DNA of 64,000 nt from Halichoerus grypus (taxonomy: Eukaryota; Chordata; Mammalia; Carnivora; Phocidae), in the NCBI RefSeq assembly GCF_964656455.1, contig NC_135726.1, positions 29,293,930 to 29,357,929 on the forward strand, read 5' to 3'. The position numbers and the translations under genes are program-made. Below the pieces are notes generated by a model, which did no database searches, was not told the DNA's origin, and saw nothing but the letters and a program-made list of their open reading frames with translations. Positions within the stretch are counted from its first letter, which is position 1. Each line of letters begins with the position of its first letter. Of this stretch, positions 37,353 to 49,579 are shown in pieces.

Positions 37353-37372
37353 TTTTTTTTTTTTTTTTTTTT
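37353..37372. repeat. T20 homopolymer
   Basis: Twenty consecutive T; a second T13 run lies at about 37424-37436. Confidence 0.9.
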
Positions 37373-37379
37373 GTATTTT

Positions 37380-37979
37380 GTTTTGAAGGCTAATTCTGAG
37401 TGGATGGCTTTTTTTGTCTTTGCTTTTTTTTTTTTCCCTTCCTCTCTCTCTCCATCTGTGCTCACCTTTCCCTCCATAGTGATTCTGTAGTTGCCTCCAC
37501 AAGGATCCCTATACTGCCAGTTCAAGGCCAAGTCTCATATCATGGTGATTTGAAGTACCACATTCTTCCCCCCATTACTCCATGATCAATCAGACTGATT
37601 GAGTTTCTATTCTTAAAGGTTTATCTATCTTCTCCTGCTCCTCAAAATCCATCGCTCCACATAAGCTATTCCCCTGACACGTTGGTCTTTTTTGAGTTCC
37701 CTTTTATGAGAAATACTTCACCTCCACCTCTGGCTTTATGCAGTGAACCTAGTTCTGCCCATCTCAAGAAGTAAACTTCTAGTCCCCATAACCCCACAGG
37801 ACCTAAATTCACAACTGCTACTTTTTATTTCCACACCCGAAGCCTTTGCAGGACCGTGCCTTCAATCCAGCTTATCCCTTTATGTTTAGTTCTCTTTCTG
37901 GTCCACAACAATATCTTGCCTATAAGCCCACCTATGACTCTTTTTTATCTTTTATTCTTTTAATGTGTTAGCAATCACT
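37380..37979. other. Intron 1 sequence without a recognised element
   Basis: Pyrimidine-rich at the left, otherwise nothing recognised. Confidence 0.4.
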
Positions 37980-38440
37980 GCCGTGTGTGTGGAGCAGACG
38001 GCATACATAAGCTTTAAACTTACTGCACCATTTGGCAAGAAGGCACAGATGATTTCTTTATGATAAAAATTCTTAGCAGGAATTCACCAGGTCAAAAGGT
38101 ATACTCTTTTAAGACTCTTGATTCATATTGTGAAATTGCCCTCCAGGAAAACCGTATCCCTTTCACGCCCATTAACAGACAATACCCATTTCTTCATTTA
38201 CTCACACATACATCAATTATTATCAAACGTTTCAATCTCTGGCAAGTTGATAAATGAGAAAACAAGTTCACTCTAATTTACATTTCTTTGATTATTAATC
38301 AGGTTGAGTAACTTTTCATATGTCAAGTGCCCCTTGCAGTAGCTCTTTTTGAAATGCCTGTTCATGACTTTTGTTCATTTTTTGCTGGGGTATTTATCTT
38401 TGCCTGTTCCAGATCTAAGAATCTATACTTTGTGTCCATG
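37980..38440 (-). mobile_element. Old L1 LINE fragment, minus orientation
   Basis: 'cctttcacgcccattaacag', 'aatttacatttctttgatta', 'acttttcatatgtcaagtgc' and 'gaaatgcctgttcatgactt' are reversed ORF2-end wording. Confidence 0.75.
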
Positions 38441-40227
38441 TAAAGACAATAAATCTGGGCATTATACGAGTTAATTAGTTAGAATTCTCATCTCTCTTTC
38501 CTTCTTTTTATTATGAGCACCTTTCTAACAAATTACTCAATTCCTAATAGAGTTCACCTCTTGCATCAAGCTGCAACACCACACTTTTTAGCGCTTTTAA
38601 AATGCCCTCTCTAAGACAGCACCTTTCACGGTAATTCATACCCAAGTATTCCACAAAGTTAGCAATAGCATTCCTTGTTCTTGTAAATTACCCTGACAAG
38701 AAATCTTTTTATAAGAATTTTTTTCATAAGTGAAACCACAGATATAAAATACATACGTTAGCTCTTCAGACAATAATTTGAGTATCAAAACCTATTTGTC
38801 TCACCAACCTGATCTTAAGTTCCCACCCTTTACTATCATCAATTTTAAGAATGCAGTCCAAGTTTCAAAAGGAAAAGAAAGTTTCATGAAGAAAAAAATT
38901 CCTATGATGAAAATCAGCTAAACAAGATCTGAAAAGAAATAAAGGTTGGGGAGTGGCTGTAGAAAGGACTGGAGCTTTGGAAAAGGGTACTTTACGTATG
39001 TGAAGAATATACTGTTACTACCAAAGCAAAAAGTACCTCTAACAAAATAAAATGTTGGGTTCTTCACTCAGGGACAATGGCTTAGAAAAAATAATTCTAG
39101 CCTCTTTTGACTTCATCTGGACAAACTACCGTGTCAACTACAGTTTCCCTGAGCCACCTCCAAGTACCTCCAACAGAGATAATCACTTACCCAAGACTCT
39201 TCACAATCCATATACTGCCCATAATTTTGGAGACAAATACAAGAAGAAGGACAATACAATTCCAAACCACAAAAGAGAGGTAACAGATTAATTAAAACTC
39301 CTTCACTGCCATTGTACCTAACATTCTAGCTTCAAGGACCTAATAATTCACCTCTTACATTTCCAAGAGAACAACTCTCCTCTTGGCCACACCTGTTTAG
39401 ATGAAAAAGTCACATTCCCTCAATCAAATTTCAAACTTCAAGGAATTTCTACCTTGAGATTTCATACCTTACTAGTCTACTCAAAGGTCAGAGGACAGAG
39501 CTCCGTGAGACTTCACCTTGTGTCCTGCCCAGCTTAGCATTAGTATAATCAACCTAAACACTTTCTTGCTAGCAGTCCAATTGGAAATAATAACACTTGA
39601 GACCAGTAGGATTTCTGACTTCTTTGTAATTTTACAAAGCTTTAACCATTAAACCATGATCAAACAACCTGCCATGGGAAAGCAGATGTACATGATGTTG
39701 CAGTAAAGACATCAGTAAGTGACCTCAGTGACTGTCCATTAAATAATCCTTAGCTCTCTACTGTCCCTTTCTGGCTCTCTGCGGTTTCCACAGCAAGTGC
39801 TGCATAATCAGACATTAAATACTTTCCCTCGTGTAGTCACAAGTGAATTATACAAGACTTGATATATTACTTTAAAGACAACAACAACAAAAATCCCTTA
39901 GCAGCTGACAGAGCTATATCAATTATTAGTTTTGCCTTGCAGTTATAAAAAGTTAAAGAAAAATACCTGAAAGAATAAGTTATTTAATAACTATTTTAGT
40001 TGCATAATGCAAAGTAGTTCTTTCTTTTTGTTTTCATTTATCCATTCTCAGGATTCCGGAAAGTCAATACACACTCTTTACTACCAAAATTTCATGATTA
40101 AGGCATTGCATAAAACTCTCTAACTCCGTCAGCATGCATTTAATCTTACTTCAATATGTTCATTTCCAAGTTTCGTCTTCCAATTATATCACTAATGAAA
40201 AATTACCATTGCTGGCTTTTCTGATAG
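38441..40227. other. Intron 1 sequence without a recognised element
   Basis: About 1.8 kb with no named repeat and no exon. Such an interval could hold conserved regulatory sequence; nothing specific was identified. Confidence 0.4.
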
Positions 40228-40240
40228 AAAGTGAATAATA

Positions 40241-40430
40241 GGGGTGCCTGGGTGGCTCAGTTGGTTGCGCCTCAGACTCTTCATTTGGGCTCAGGTTGTG
40301 ATCTCAGGGTGGAGAGATCCAGTCCCACAGCAGGCTCGGGTTCAGCAGGAGTCTGCTTGTCCCTCTCCCTCCCCTAGCTTGCATACATGCATGCACTCTC
40401 TCTCTCTCTAAAATAAAATCTTAAAAAAAA
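40241..40430 (+). mobile_element. SINEC-family SINE with target-site duplication
   Basis: Head 'ggggtgcctgggtggctcag', older body, A-rich tail. Flanked by identical aaagtgaataata copies at 40228-40240 and 40431-40443. Confidence 0.95.
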
Positions 40431-40654
40431 AAAGTGAATAATAATCTAAAGTTATTCTTCTCCTACAAATATGCTAAGGCTTGCAACCTAATCTAACCAT
40501 CATGTGCAATTTATTTATGCTGTGAAATACACAACTCCAATCCGAGATGTAATAACCAGAAGACCAGGCTTTCCACTTAGTTATTCAGATTTTATCTGCA
40601 GAGGAACTAGGTATCTCTTTAAGTAGCCTCCAAACACCAGGGAAAAAGACAGGA

Positions 40655-40885
40655 GAGCATAGCTTAAAATAATGGTTAAGAGCTCAGGCTCTAAAATTAG
40701 ACCTTACCGGTTCAAATCCTGCTTCTGCCAATTACTAGCTGTGTGAACTTGAGTAAGTTACTTAGCCACCTTGTGCTTCCATTTCCCCATCTATAGAAGA
40801 GATACAGAAATCATACCTACCTCACAAGGTTGTTACGAAGATTAAATCAAATGGGTTATTATTTGTAAAGAAATAAATGTGTGTG
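40655..40885 (+). repeat. MIR SINE, nearly complete
   Basis: 'ataatggttaagagctcagg', 'ccggttcaaatcctgcttct', 'attactagctgtgtgaactt' and 'ggttgttacgaagattaaat' in full MIR order. Confidence 0.9.
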
Positions 40886-41149
40886 CAATTATAAAACAAA
40901 CACTACACAAGTGTTTAATACATACTTAGTGTATGTGTTTAATTATACTTAATAAAAGTTTAGAAATAGACTAAAAAGATAAATAATTTTGCCTGTCCTC
41001 ACGGGCCCATTCCTTCCTGCCATCCTTGCCATCCTGGTTATGTGCCAGTCACCACAGTTTTATTTGACATCATCAAGCAATCTCTTTCTCTTCCCAGATC
41101 TTTTCTCTTCATCCTTTGTGCTTATGTTAGCTCAGACTTAAAAAAAAAA

Positions 41150-41900
41150 AAATCCTGCTACCTTAAAAAGTTAATTAATTCATTAAACTCTTGGCTTTTC
41201 CAACTCACCACTCCAGCTAACATCCCATTTGCATCTTTCCTTTCCCTACCAAACTTCCTGAAGAACCACAGAAGATGGATGCCCAGAAGTCCTACTGTCT
41301 CTTTTGCCCTGACCCCTGCTATGATGTGGCTTCTACCACTGCCAATTCTAGCAAAACAATTCTTCCCAAGGTCAATGACCAATTCTATCTACTAAAATGC
41401 AGCATCACCCTCTTGGTCATTTGGGAAGCACTGGACATAGTTACCTGCATCTCTTTCTCAAAGTCCTCTTTTCCCTTGGTTTCAATAACATCCTGCCTTC
41501 CCCCTCCTTATATTCCTCTAGCCTAAGCTCCCTCCTTCTCATCTGTTTCTGGTCTTTCTTCCTCTGTCCTTCATAGCAGACATTCTCTACCCTTCTTCCT
41601 CCTCAAAGCAGTCTTTCTTTAGCAATCTCATCTTCTTGTAACACGTTCCTTAAAAATAACGCTCCAATCCTCATCTCCAGCCCAAACATGTATTTAAAAC
41701 TATCTCCGGGATATTACAACACACAAGTCCCCCCAGCACCTAAGATTCAATAAGCCCAAATCAAAGTCAACATTCTCCTTTCCTACCTTCCTGAAGTCTT
41801 TCTCCTGTTTTTAATCTTAAGTCCATGTCACTGCCCACCAAACTGACAATGTTGAAAGTTCTGTTCCTATTTCTTCTCATTCATCTCATTCCTATTAATT
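41150..41900 (+). mobile_element. L2 LINE fragment, plus orientation
   Basis: 'tgtggcttctaccactgcca', 'cttcccaaggtcaatgacca', 'tttcccttggtttcaataac' and following text correspond to the L2 ORF2 region. Frames are broken. Confidence 0.65.
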
Positions 41901-41934
41901 GGCAGTAATCAGTTCCTCAATCTAAGCTAACTGT

Positions 41935-42090
41935 TCATTGTTACGAAAATCTTATGAGGATGAGGCAGATTATCATTATCCCCATTTCAGAGAAGTGAAA
42001 ACCAATACTTGGACAAATAAAATACCTGGTTCAAAATCCAGAAGCTAGTAAATCTCACACCTGGGATTTGATTTCACCCATTTTATCTAC
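41935..42090 (-). repeat. MIR SINE fragment
   Basis: 'tatcattatccccatttcag', 'gaagctagtaaatctcacac' and 'ctgggatttgatttcaccca' are reversed MIR. Confidence 0.8.
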
Positions 42091-42189
42091 AAGGCCCAGC
42101 CTGCACAGTACACTGGGAATGCTTATTTAAACCTAAAGGTACACATTCCAAGCACCTCTACTCAGAGGCAGGTCCCAAGGAGACACAAC

Positions 42190-42420
42190 AGTGATCATGA
42201 CAGATATTTCAAGACAGATATTCCTGCTTTCATGGGACTCAACGCATGAGAGAAGCATCAGACAATTAAACAAGCAAACTACAATCAAATGCAGGAAGTT
42301 CTATGATATAGGAAGCAAAGAGTAACTTTTGTGGCAAGTAACTTGAATAGGATAGGGAGTTCTTGGGGAAGGCTTTCCATAAGAAGTGACATCTGAGCTG
42401 AGAACTGAAACATCAGTGGG
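42190..42420 (-). mobile_element. L2 LINE fragment, minus orientation
   Basis: 'ttcctgctttcatgggactc', 'ttggggaaggctttccataa' and 'gaagtgacatctgagctgag' match the reversed L2 3' region. Confidence 0.7.
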
Positions 42421-42429
42421 TATGAGCCA

Positions 42430-43185
42430 AGCAGAGAGCAACAGTGATCAAAAGGGTTCCAGATACTATCTCATAACAGTTAGGAGGACTATTACCAACA
42501 ACAACAACGACCAAAAGTGTGGGCACGGATGTAGAGAAACTAGAACCCTTGGGCACTGTTGGTGGGAATGTACAATGGTGCAGTCACTATGGAAAACAGT
42601 CTGAACATTCCTCAAAAAATTAAGCAATTCCATTTCTGAGTATATACCCCCCAAAATTGGAAGCTGGTCTCAAAAAGATACTTGTACACCCATGTCCATA
42701 GCAGCATTCTTCACAATGGCCAAAAAGTGGAAGCAACCCAAGTATCCGTCAAGGGATGAATGGATAAACAAAGTGGCATATTCATACAATAAAATATTAT
42801 TCATCCTTAAAAAGGTAGGAAATTTTGACACATACTATAACATGAAGGAACCTTGAGGAACACCATGCTAAGTGAAATAAGCCAGTCACAAAAGGACAAA
42901 TACTACATGATTCTAATTCCATGAGGTACATGGAACAATCCAATTCATAGAGACAGAAAGTAAATGGTGGTTTCTGGGGCCTGGGAAGAGAGGTAAATGG
43001 GAAGTTAGTGTTTTATGGGGACAGAGTTTCCATACTGGAATGATAAAAAAGTTGTGGAGATCGACGGTGGTGATGGCTGCATGACTATCAGAAGGTACTT
43101 AATGCCACAGACCTGTATGCTTAAAAACAGGTGAAATGGTAAATTTTATGTTATGTGTATTTTACCACAATTTTTTAAAAAATTG
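42430..43185 (+). mobile_element. L1 LINE 3' fragment (L1M)
   Basis: 'gggcactgttggtgggaatg', 'agcagcattcttcacaatgg', 'gtatccgtcaagggatgaat' and 'gttatgtgtattttaccaca' give a continuous ORF2-end to 3' UTR reading. Confidence 0.85.
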
Positions 43186-43189
43186 TTCC

Positions 43190-45075
43190 AAACATTAGGC
43201 ACAGCATTGTGGAAGTGAGAAAGCAAAACAAGAACATGGAGAATCTGAAGAAATCAAAAAGTTCAGAAAGGCTGCAGAGAAAAGACCAAAATACATACGC
43301 AGTTGCCATGATTATCTAAACTAGACATGATCTTAAGAGTCTGAGGCCATATACTGTTCTCCAAATAAAGTAACCATGCAGGATTTTTTTGGCATCATGG
43401 AGTCAGAGCAGAAAAAATGTTAAAAATTGTCTAATGAGAAATGGGAGCCTTCTCTAGCTTCAAAGTTAGGAAATGTCCATCGAATTCCAAGAGCACTGTA
43501 AAGTTTTTCTAGGCTGAGGGTGAAGAGGAGACTTACTCACATGAAGTCTGAACCACAAAGAGTCTCAGGGCTCCATGACAGCTCTCTGAAAAGACAAGTA
43601 GTACTTGTTGCTTTTGGAATACAACCGAGCTAAGAAGGGGGGAAAATATGCATGTGCCCGTGTTCTCTGAAAATATTGTAGATCTTGAGCTCATGTTGCA
43701 GATCATTAGAGCTCTGCCTGCTAGTTAGATTACACACGAGGTTACGCCAATGGTTCCATTTTCAGGGTATCTCTCTCATCCATAAAATTCAATTCAGGCT
43801 AAACTCTGGCACACAAGGGCCTTGCTCAGACAATATCTTTATATTTGCATGTATGTAAATGAGCATATACATACTCATATATTTTTATGTATATAAATGA
43901 GCATACCACACAAAATACAGGTCATAGTAATTTTAAGGTGCACAGCTATGACAGATTTTAAGATGCTTTCATCACTGAAATATATTACAGCTTTTACAAA
44001 TGCACTACAGTCTTACACTAAAATATCTCATTTCCAAAATGAAATTTGGCATGTGATTAATTTATTCAAACACCTGGTTCTTATTACTTTCACAATATGT
44101 TGGAAGGGCAAAATACAATGTACTTGCACACTTACTGACTGAGTGCAGTGTATGTACAAGAGGCACATACTCAAGGCCTCCCTACTCCCCAGGAGGTAAC
44201 CGCCCCCGTGAGACCAAGGTAGCATCCGGTACCAGGTATTTTCCCAAAAGAGAGAAAAATGGAAATAGAGGTTGAGCACGAATAAGGTCAATCCCGTATC
44301 AAAAGCAGAACAGCACATAGCCAGAGAGGAAAATGGAATAGGAGGTCAAGGGTAAAGAAAGAGCAAAGATTTAAGAGAAGGAATTTACAAACTTCAGTTA
44401 AGGCTTAAATCTGAAGAAGACCCCTCAGATTATAATTTCCTAAACTCAGGAATCTATACAGTTGACTCCCGCCGCAGGGCACATATTCTATAAATGTTGA
44501 CAGAACGTCACTTCCTGGGAAAGAAACATGGCCCAGTTTGCTTCTTGTTGCTCTTCCCAGTGATCCTGCCACTCTGAACAAAAGCATGAGCCACAATACA
44601 TGGTTACGTGAAGGAAGGGGACTCGAGCGGGACAGGAAGCAAAGGGACCAGCCCTGAAACTACCCAGTCATACAGAATCAGGGAAACATATCTCTGGATG
44701 TGCTCGGTCATAAACCAGCAACAGTAAATCATTCCATGTCCTTGACTGCTCTGATCCTTCTCCACCGCTCACTATGGAGTCTAGGCTCATTTGCCTTCCT
44801 TCTGATATTCTACTTTTTGGCTTGATTTACCTATAATTTCACTTGACTCACCTAGTCGGCCAGGGACAGTCTAAGACGAAAGCTGTTTATGGGATTAGTG
44901 AAATACACCAGACTTGCAGGTGCGATAAAATGGGAGGGCAGGAAACTCAAAAGCTTGGAAAAAAATTTCACCTGCCAACATAGTATTAATCTCACCCATT
45001 CTCACCTATGTCATTCCCCTTTCTTTTCAACATTAGGTCTCAAATTTAATCTGCTCCAACAATATGAGTCAGTCT
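43190..45075. other. Intron 1 sequence without a recognised element
   Basis: About 1.9 kb with no repeat family or exon recognised, directly upstream in coordinate of the SINE at 45091 and the SNP-equivalent block. Confidence 0.45.
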
Positions 45076-45090
45076 AAAATGAACAAGCAG

Positions 45091-45299
45091 GGGGCGCCTG
45101 GGTGGCTCAGTCGTTAAGCGTCTGCCTTCAGCTCGGGTCATGATCCCAGGGTCCTGGGATCGAGCCCCACATCGGGCTCCCTGCTCTGCGGGAAGCCTGC
45201 TTCTCCCTCTCCCACTCCCCCTGCTTGTGTTCCCTCTCTCGCTGTGTCTCTCTCTGTCAAATAAATAAAATCTTTAAAAAAAATAAAATAAAATAAAAT
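45091..45299 (+). mobile_element. SINEC SINE, young, with perfect target-site duplication
   Basis: Consensus-like copy ending in (AAAAT)n, flanked by identical 15-bp copies aaaatgaacaagcag at 45076-45090 and 45300-45314. Confidence 0.97.
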
Positions 45300-45314
45300 A
45301 AAATGAACAAGCAG

Positions 45315-46589
45315 GTTTCTCCTACTAACAATTCCTAAACCTAACACAAAAGAGAGTTAATTTTTTTTTTCCAAATTCTAGTTGCCTGATTTTCCTTGGG
45401 CCAACAGGTACCTAGTGTTTCATGTCAGGCAAACCTTTAGTCTCCTTATCTGTAAAATGTGTGGTAGTAGATGGCCTCCAGTTAGGGTCGCTTCTGGGGT
45501 GAGTTTGCTTACTACCAAAATCAAAATAAGCTAGCAAAGACCGGGTTGTATTTTTCATTAAAAGGAGCCCCTTGTCCTGCTTCACCTCTTCCAACATTAA
45601 AGCTGACTCTTCCCTTTGAACTGTAAGGGGGTGGTGGCGTGGACAGTAAGCTCCTCACAAAGACACACAGGTGATAAAGCAAATGCTGTGCGCCGGAAGC
45701 TGAAGGTGTGTGCTTTGTACAAGCACGACGTCTCTAAAGAACACTTGTTCAGTCCCATTCCGCCTGTCTGCCACCTTCTGCTCCAGCCTGAGGTCAGGAA
45801 AAACCGGCTTCAAGTTAATGGTTTCAGAGTACCAGCTATTAGCATTTGTTTGCTTTTATGTGCTCTCTGTTTCTGACTGTTACCTATTAAAACTTCACAG
45901 TAACAGAGACTATCCAAGTGGATCACTGCATTCACAGTAGTCAAAAAGAATCCAGAATAATAAATCAGACATTCTAAATGCATCACTGATGCTCGTGTTC
46001 ATAAGAAAGCACATTATCTCATAAACTAGATTTGAGATAATCTCTTTTGAATCCTATTTCACTCAGGAGCCAGAGCTGCATTTTCTGATTTTATTTTCAT
46101 TATGCTCTGATTTGCCAAAAGACACACATTGTGCTTTGCCACTCGGCCCTGAATCCACACCGGCAAAAATGCCTGGAACCACAGATCCACAGCAGGGCCG
46201 CACCCTGAGCACCACACACAGCGCTTTCTCCTCTCCTGGTACTCCCCATGCTTCCAAATCAGGAGGTTTCTCATTTAAGGCCCATAATTCATAATCTGAC
46301 AAATACTTTTTAAAGAAGGTTCATCATGGAAAGGGGGGGTGGGTGTGTTTATGTGTGCGTGTCGCCTTTCTCACTGCGACCTCTCTGAGACCACTAAACA
46401 GCTTTTCCCTCTTCCAAATACCTTCCCCATCCCTCCACTTCTCTCCATCCCCAATGCTACCCCCCCTGGGGCAAGCCACTGTCCTCTCTTGCCTACAAGG
46501 CTCTGAGAGCCTCCTCCTGGTCTTCCTCTGGTCCCCTGCCTAGGGTAGATTCTCCATGGCCATCAGAACAACCTCTTTAAAAAAGGACA
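45315..46589. other. Repeat-poor intron 1 segment containing the rs9939609-equivalent base
   Basis: No transposon was recognised over about 1.27 kb. Contains the block at 45901-45950 described separately, and a G-rich run at about 46334-46347. Open frames here have no recognisable domains. Confidence 0.5.
45901..45950 (-). promoter_or_regulatory. Conserved block orthologous to human FTO rs9939609
   Basis: Read on the FTO sense strand, the block contains GTGATCCACTTGGATAGTCT next to CTGTGAATGCA. This differs at only a few positions from the human rs9939609 flank as I remember it. The SNP-equivalent base is 45927 (plus T, sense A), i.e. the allele called A in human. It lies 26.4 kb upstream of exon 2, compared with about 23.5 kb in human. 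Conservation of a non-coding block fits, but does not prove, a regulatory role. Confidence 0.75.
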
Positions 46590-47150
46590 TCAGTTCATGT
46601 TGTTCTGTAGCTTAAAACCTTCTACCTTCTTAATGGGCTCCCAATGCACAGAGAATAAAACCCAAACTCTTCAGTTTGACCCAGCCCCTGTCTACCTTCC
46701 CCTCCGTTCACCCTTTTCCAGTCACACAGGTCTTCTTTCTGTTCCTTAAATGATACTCCCCCCACACCCCAGCTTTGCAAGACTGTCTCTTATTGATCCA
46801 TTTCCAAACCAGGTCAATCCTGGCCATCCTATCGAAACCAGTGCCCTCACCCCGGCCACTCCTGTTCATATACTCCGTTTATCTGTACTTACTGTTTGTC
46901 TGTCTCTCCACTAGAGGGTAAGCCCCGTGAAAGTGGAGATCAAGTAGATCTTCCTTTGTTCTTTCATTCAGTAATTACTGTGTGTCTGCTTTGTGCAAGG
47001 CATCGTTCTAGTGACTAGGATTAAGTAGTGAAGCAAGGAGGCAAAAATCCCTTTTCTGTGCCCTGCTGTCCTGCCTACTCATCACTGAAGCCCCAGTATG
47101 AAGGAGACACTCAACAAGTATTTGTTGAATGAATGAAACACTGCAGCAAT
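46590..47150 (+). mobile_element. L2 LINE 3' end, plus orientation
   Basis: L2 3' order: 'taatgggctcccaatgcaca', 'cccaaactcttcagtttgac', 'gtctctccactagagggtaa', and the end 'caagtatttgttgaatgaat'. Interrupted by a short 'tttcattcagtaattactgt' stretch that may be a second L2 tail. Confidence 0.8.
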
Positions 47151-47970
47151 GTCATCCTCAAGTTTTACTGTTGTGCTTCAGTGTGCCTTTTAAAAATATT
47201 TTCAAAACACCAACCAAGTGACTAATGAATGAAATCTATTGAGATTGGTCACATCCATAGAAGTAAAAGAGAGTCAACAATAACATTAAGAATCTTAGTT
47301 CTAACACAGGTATTTAGAGCTGAGCGTTTTCCAAAGGCCATCTAATATATAGCACTTCTATAAGAAAAAAATTCTGCTTACCAATCCAAACCTCTTTTAT
47401 GGTTTCTCATACATCACAACCCCGGCCCCCTTCTCCCTGTTCTGCAGCCCCCTTGACAAAGGTACCTGAACTGAATTAACTGGCACAGTTTTGAAACAGT
47501 TTTAATATGTGTGAACATATCTGTAATATCTGAATTCTAATTCCAAATACAATCTGCCTTTTTCTTTCGTTTGGTTCGGTTTTTTAACAAAAGGAACATC
47601 ATTGATCTCATCAATGGCTGGTAATGAAACCTACTTGGCAATTACCTGTTAGATTTGTCACACCCAATTTAGCACTTGGAGCAATTATAATAAGTAAAGC
47701 CCCAATGTGAAATCATTTAAGCTCCCTCTCCTTTTACTGGTAGGCTGCCCTGAGTCCCACCCAGAGGAGCCCATCACCGCCAACACCTTGACAGCTCACC
47801 TATTTTCAGGTCCGCTGAGATTTGCCTGGCTATCTTTCTGCCAAGTCTAGGAACAGGAGTCCTGGAAAAACACAAATCCATCTCCCTTGTTCCACAAAAA
47901 TAATTCACTCTTGAAAGTCACCAAGTAACCAACTCATATTCAATTTATATGCTGAATCTAGTCAAAGAGC

Positions 47971-47972
<2 letters not shown>
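47151..47972. other. Intron 1 sequence without a recognised element
   Basis: No repeat or exon recognised. It lies between the two SNP-equivalent blocks. Confidence 0.4.

Positions 47973-48019
<47 letters not shown>
47973..48019. repeat. (AC)23 microsatellite
   Basis: A pure dinucleotide run, the longest in the window and likely polymorphic in length. Confidence 0.97.
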
Positions 48020-48021
<2 letters not shown>

Positions 48022-48654
48022 TACAAGAAGAGCCAAATGGGTCTATTACTAGTTCCGAGACTATTTGTTTCATGTTTCACACTCGTTTACCTACATGATT
48101 TCAGGGAGTTTTTCAGAGTGTGTGTGTATGGATAGCAAACACACTGCTGGACTTTGCAGAGCCCCCTGGAAAAGAAGCATGGAGGGAAAAGAACATAAAA
48201 GTTTTTGGAGGAAAAGGAAGATACCAATACAGAATATCAGGCCCAGTTTCTAAGACCAAGGAAGGACTCAAGCTCAATACTCACCTACAGAGCAGAGGTA
48301 TCCTGCTAGATCGGACTGCTCATGACAGCTGCTTAAGGAGTTCGTGTTTTTCAGTACAGCTCCAATGCCTCTCCCCAGCCCTACCCATTCAGAATCTCCA
48401 GGAGTAGGGTCTGGACGCCTGTGCGCACGTGGACATCATTTCTAAAGCCCCTGAGGTGAAGTGATGATCAACCACATACAGAAAGCACTGACTGACAGAA
48501 CCTAAAATCTGTACTCAAACACCATCGGAAGCTAGGCACTTAAAGTGGGCAAAGCAGGTAGGTAAAAGATAAAGGAATTAATGAAGCATGCATTCAAATT
48601 AAATTTAAAAATATACGGTAAGCCAAATTTTATCTGCTCCTTGTGATTTTGTTA
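48020..48654. other. Intron 1 sequence without a recognised element
   Basis: Open frames of 62 and 95 codons overlap here without known motifs. Nothing else seen. Confidence 0.4.
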
Positions 48655-48775
48655 TTTTTTCATTTGAACCGTAACTTCTTGAAGTCAGGCACCACCATAC
48701 CTTATTCATTCCTGTGTCTAGTACAGAGTCTGGTATACAGTAGGTTCAATCACTGTTTGCTAAATTCCTGACAAA
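48655..48775 (+). mobile_element. L2 LINE 3' end, plus orientation
   Basis: 'aacttcttgaagtcaggcac' followed by 'agagtctggtatacagtagg' matches the last ~120 bp of L2. Confidence 0.7.
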
Positions 48776-48834
48776 AATGAGGGGAAATCCCAACTCTTTG
48801 GACACTATTAAGGAAACTGCCAGGGAACACTCCT

Positions 48835-49010
48835 CACTCATTCATTCAAGCAGAATTTATTACACAACTATTAGACATAAGGCTCTAAGGATACTACACT
48901 GAGTAAGACAGACAAGATTCCCGTCCATGCGGGGTTTACATTTGGGGAGGATACAGGAAGAGGAATTTGTAACATTTACAAATAAGTAAGCCAATTTCAG
49001 ACAGTAATGT
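48835..49010 (-). mobile_element. L2 LINE 3' end, minus orientation
   Basis: 'attcattcaagcagaattta', 'ggctctaaggatactacact' and 'attcccgtccatgcggggtt' are the reversed L2 tail. Confidence 0.65.
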
Positions 49011-49070
49011 TATTCAGCATTAAAATGGCTACATTTAGTCTCAAAGGTTGTTAAACCACACAGAAATCAG

Positions 49071-49284
49071 GGGCACCTGGGTGGCGCAGTCAGTTAAGCA
49101 TCTGACTCTTGGTTTCGGCTCAGGTCGTGATATCAGGGTGGCGAGATCGAGCCCTGCATCAGGCTCCGTGCTCAACGTGGAGTCTGCTTGAGATTCTCTC
49201 TCCTCTCCCTCTACCCCTCCTGCTCATGCTCTCTTTCTCTGTCTCTCAAATAAATAAAGCTTCAAAAAGACAAAAAAAAAAACA
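49071..49284 (+). mobile_element. SINEC-family SINE, older subtype, hosting a second SINE in its tail
   Basis: Head 'gggcacctgggtggcgcag', body with 'gtttcggctcaggtcgtgat', A-rich tail. Its target-site duplication accacacagaaatcag is at 49055-49070 and again at 49508-49523, beyond the second SINE. Confidence 0.95.
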
Positions 49285-49490
49285 GGGGCGCCTGGGTGGC
49301 TCAGTCGTTAAGCGTCTGCCTTCAGCTCAGGTCATGATCCCAGGGTCCTGGAATCGAGCCCCGCATCGGGCTCCCTGCTCCACGGGAAGCCTGCTTCTCC
49401 CTCTCCCACTCCCCCTGCTTGTGTTCCCGCTCTCACTGTCTCTCTCTCTCTGTCAAATAAATAAATAAAATTTTTTTTAAAAAAGGCAAA
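49285..49490 (+). mobile_element. SINEC SINE inserted in the A-tail of the previous SINE
   Basis: Young-type full-length element (gcgcctgggtggctcag head, (AAATA)n tail) lying wholly between the first SINE's tail and that SINE's right-hand duplication. Confidence 0.93.
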
Positions 49491-49579
49491 AAAAACAAAA
49501 ACAAAACACCACACAGAAATCAGAAGTTACTGGCTTCAGAAGAGTTGAAAAATACTCATTTGATGGAGGGCAGAGAGGG

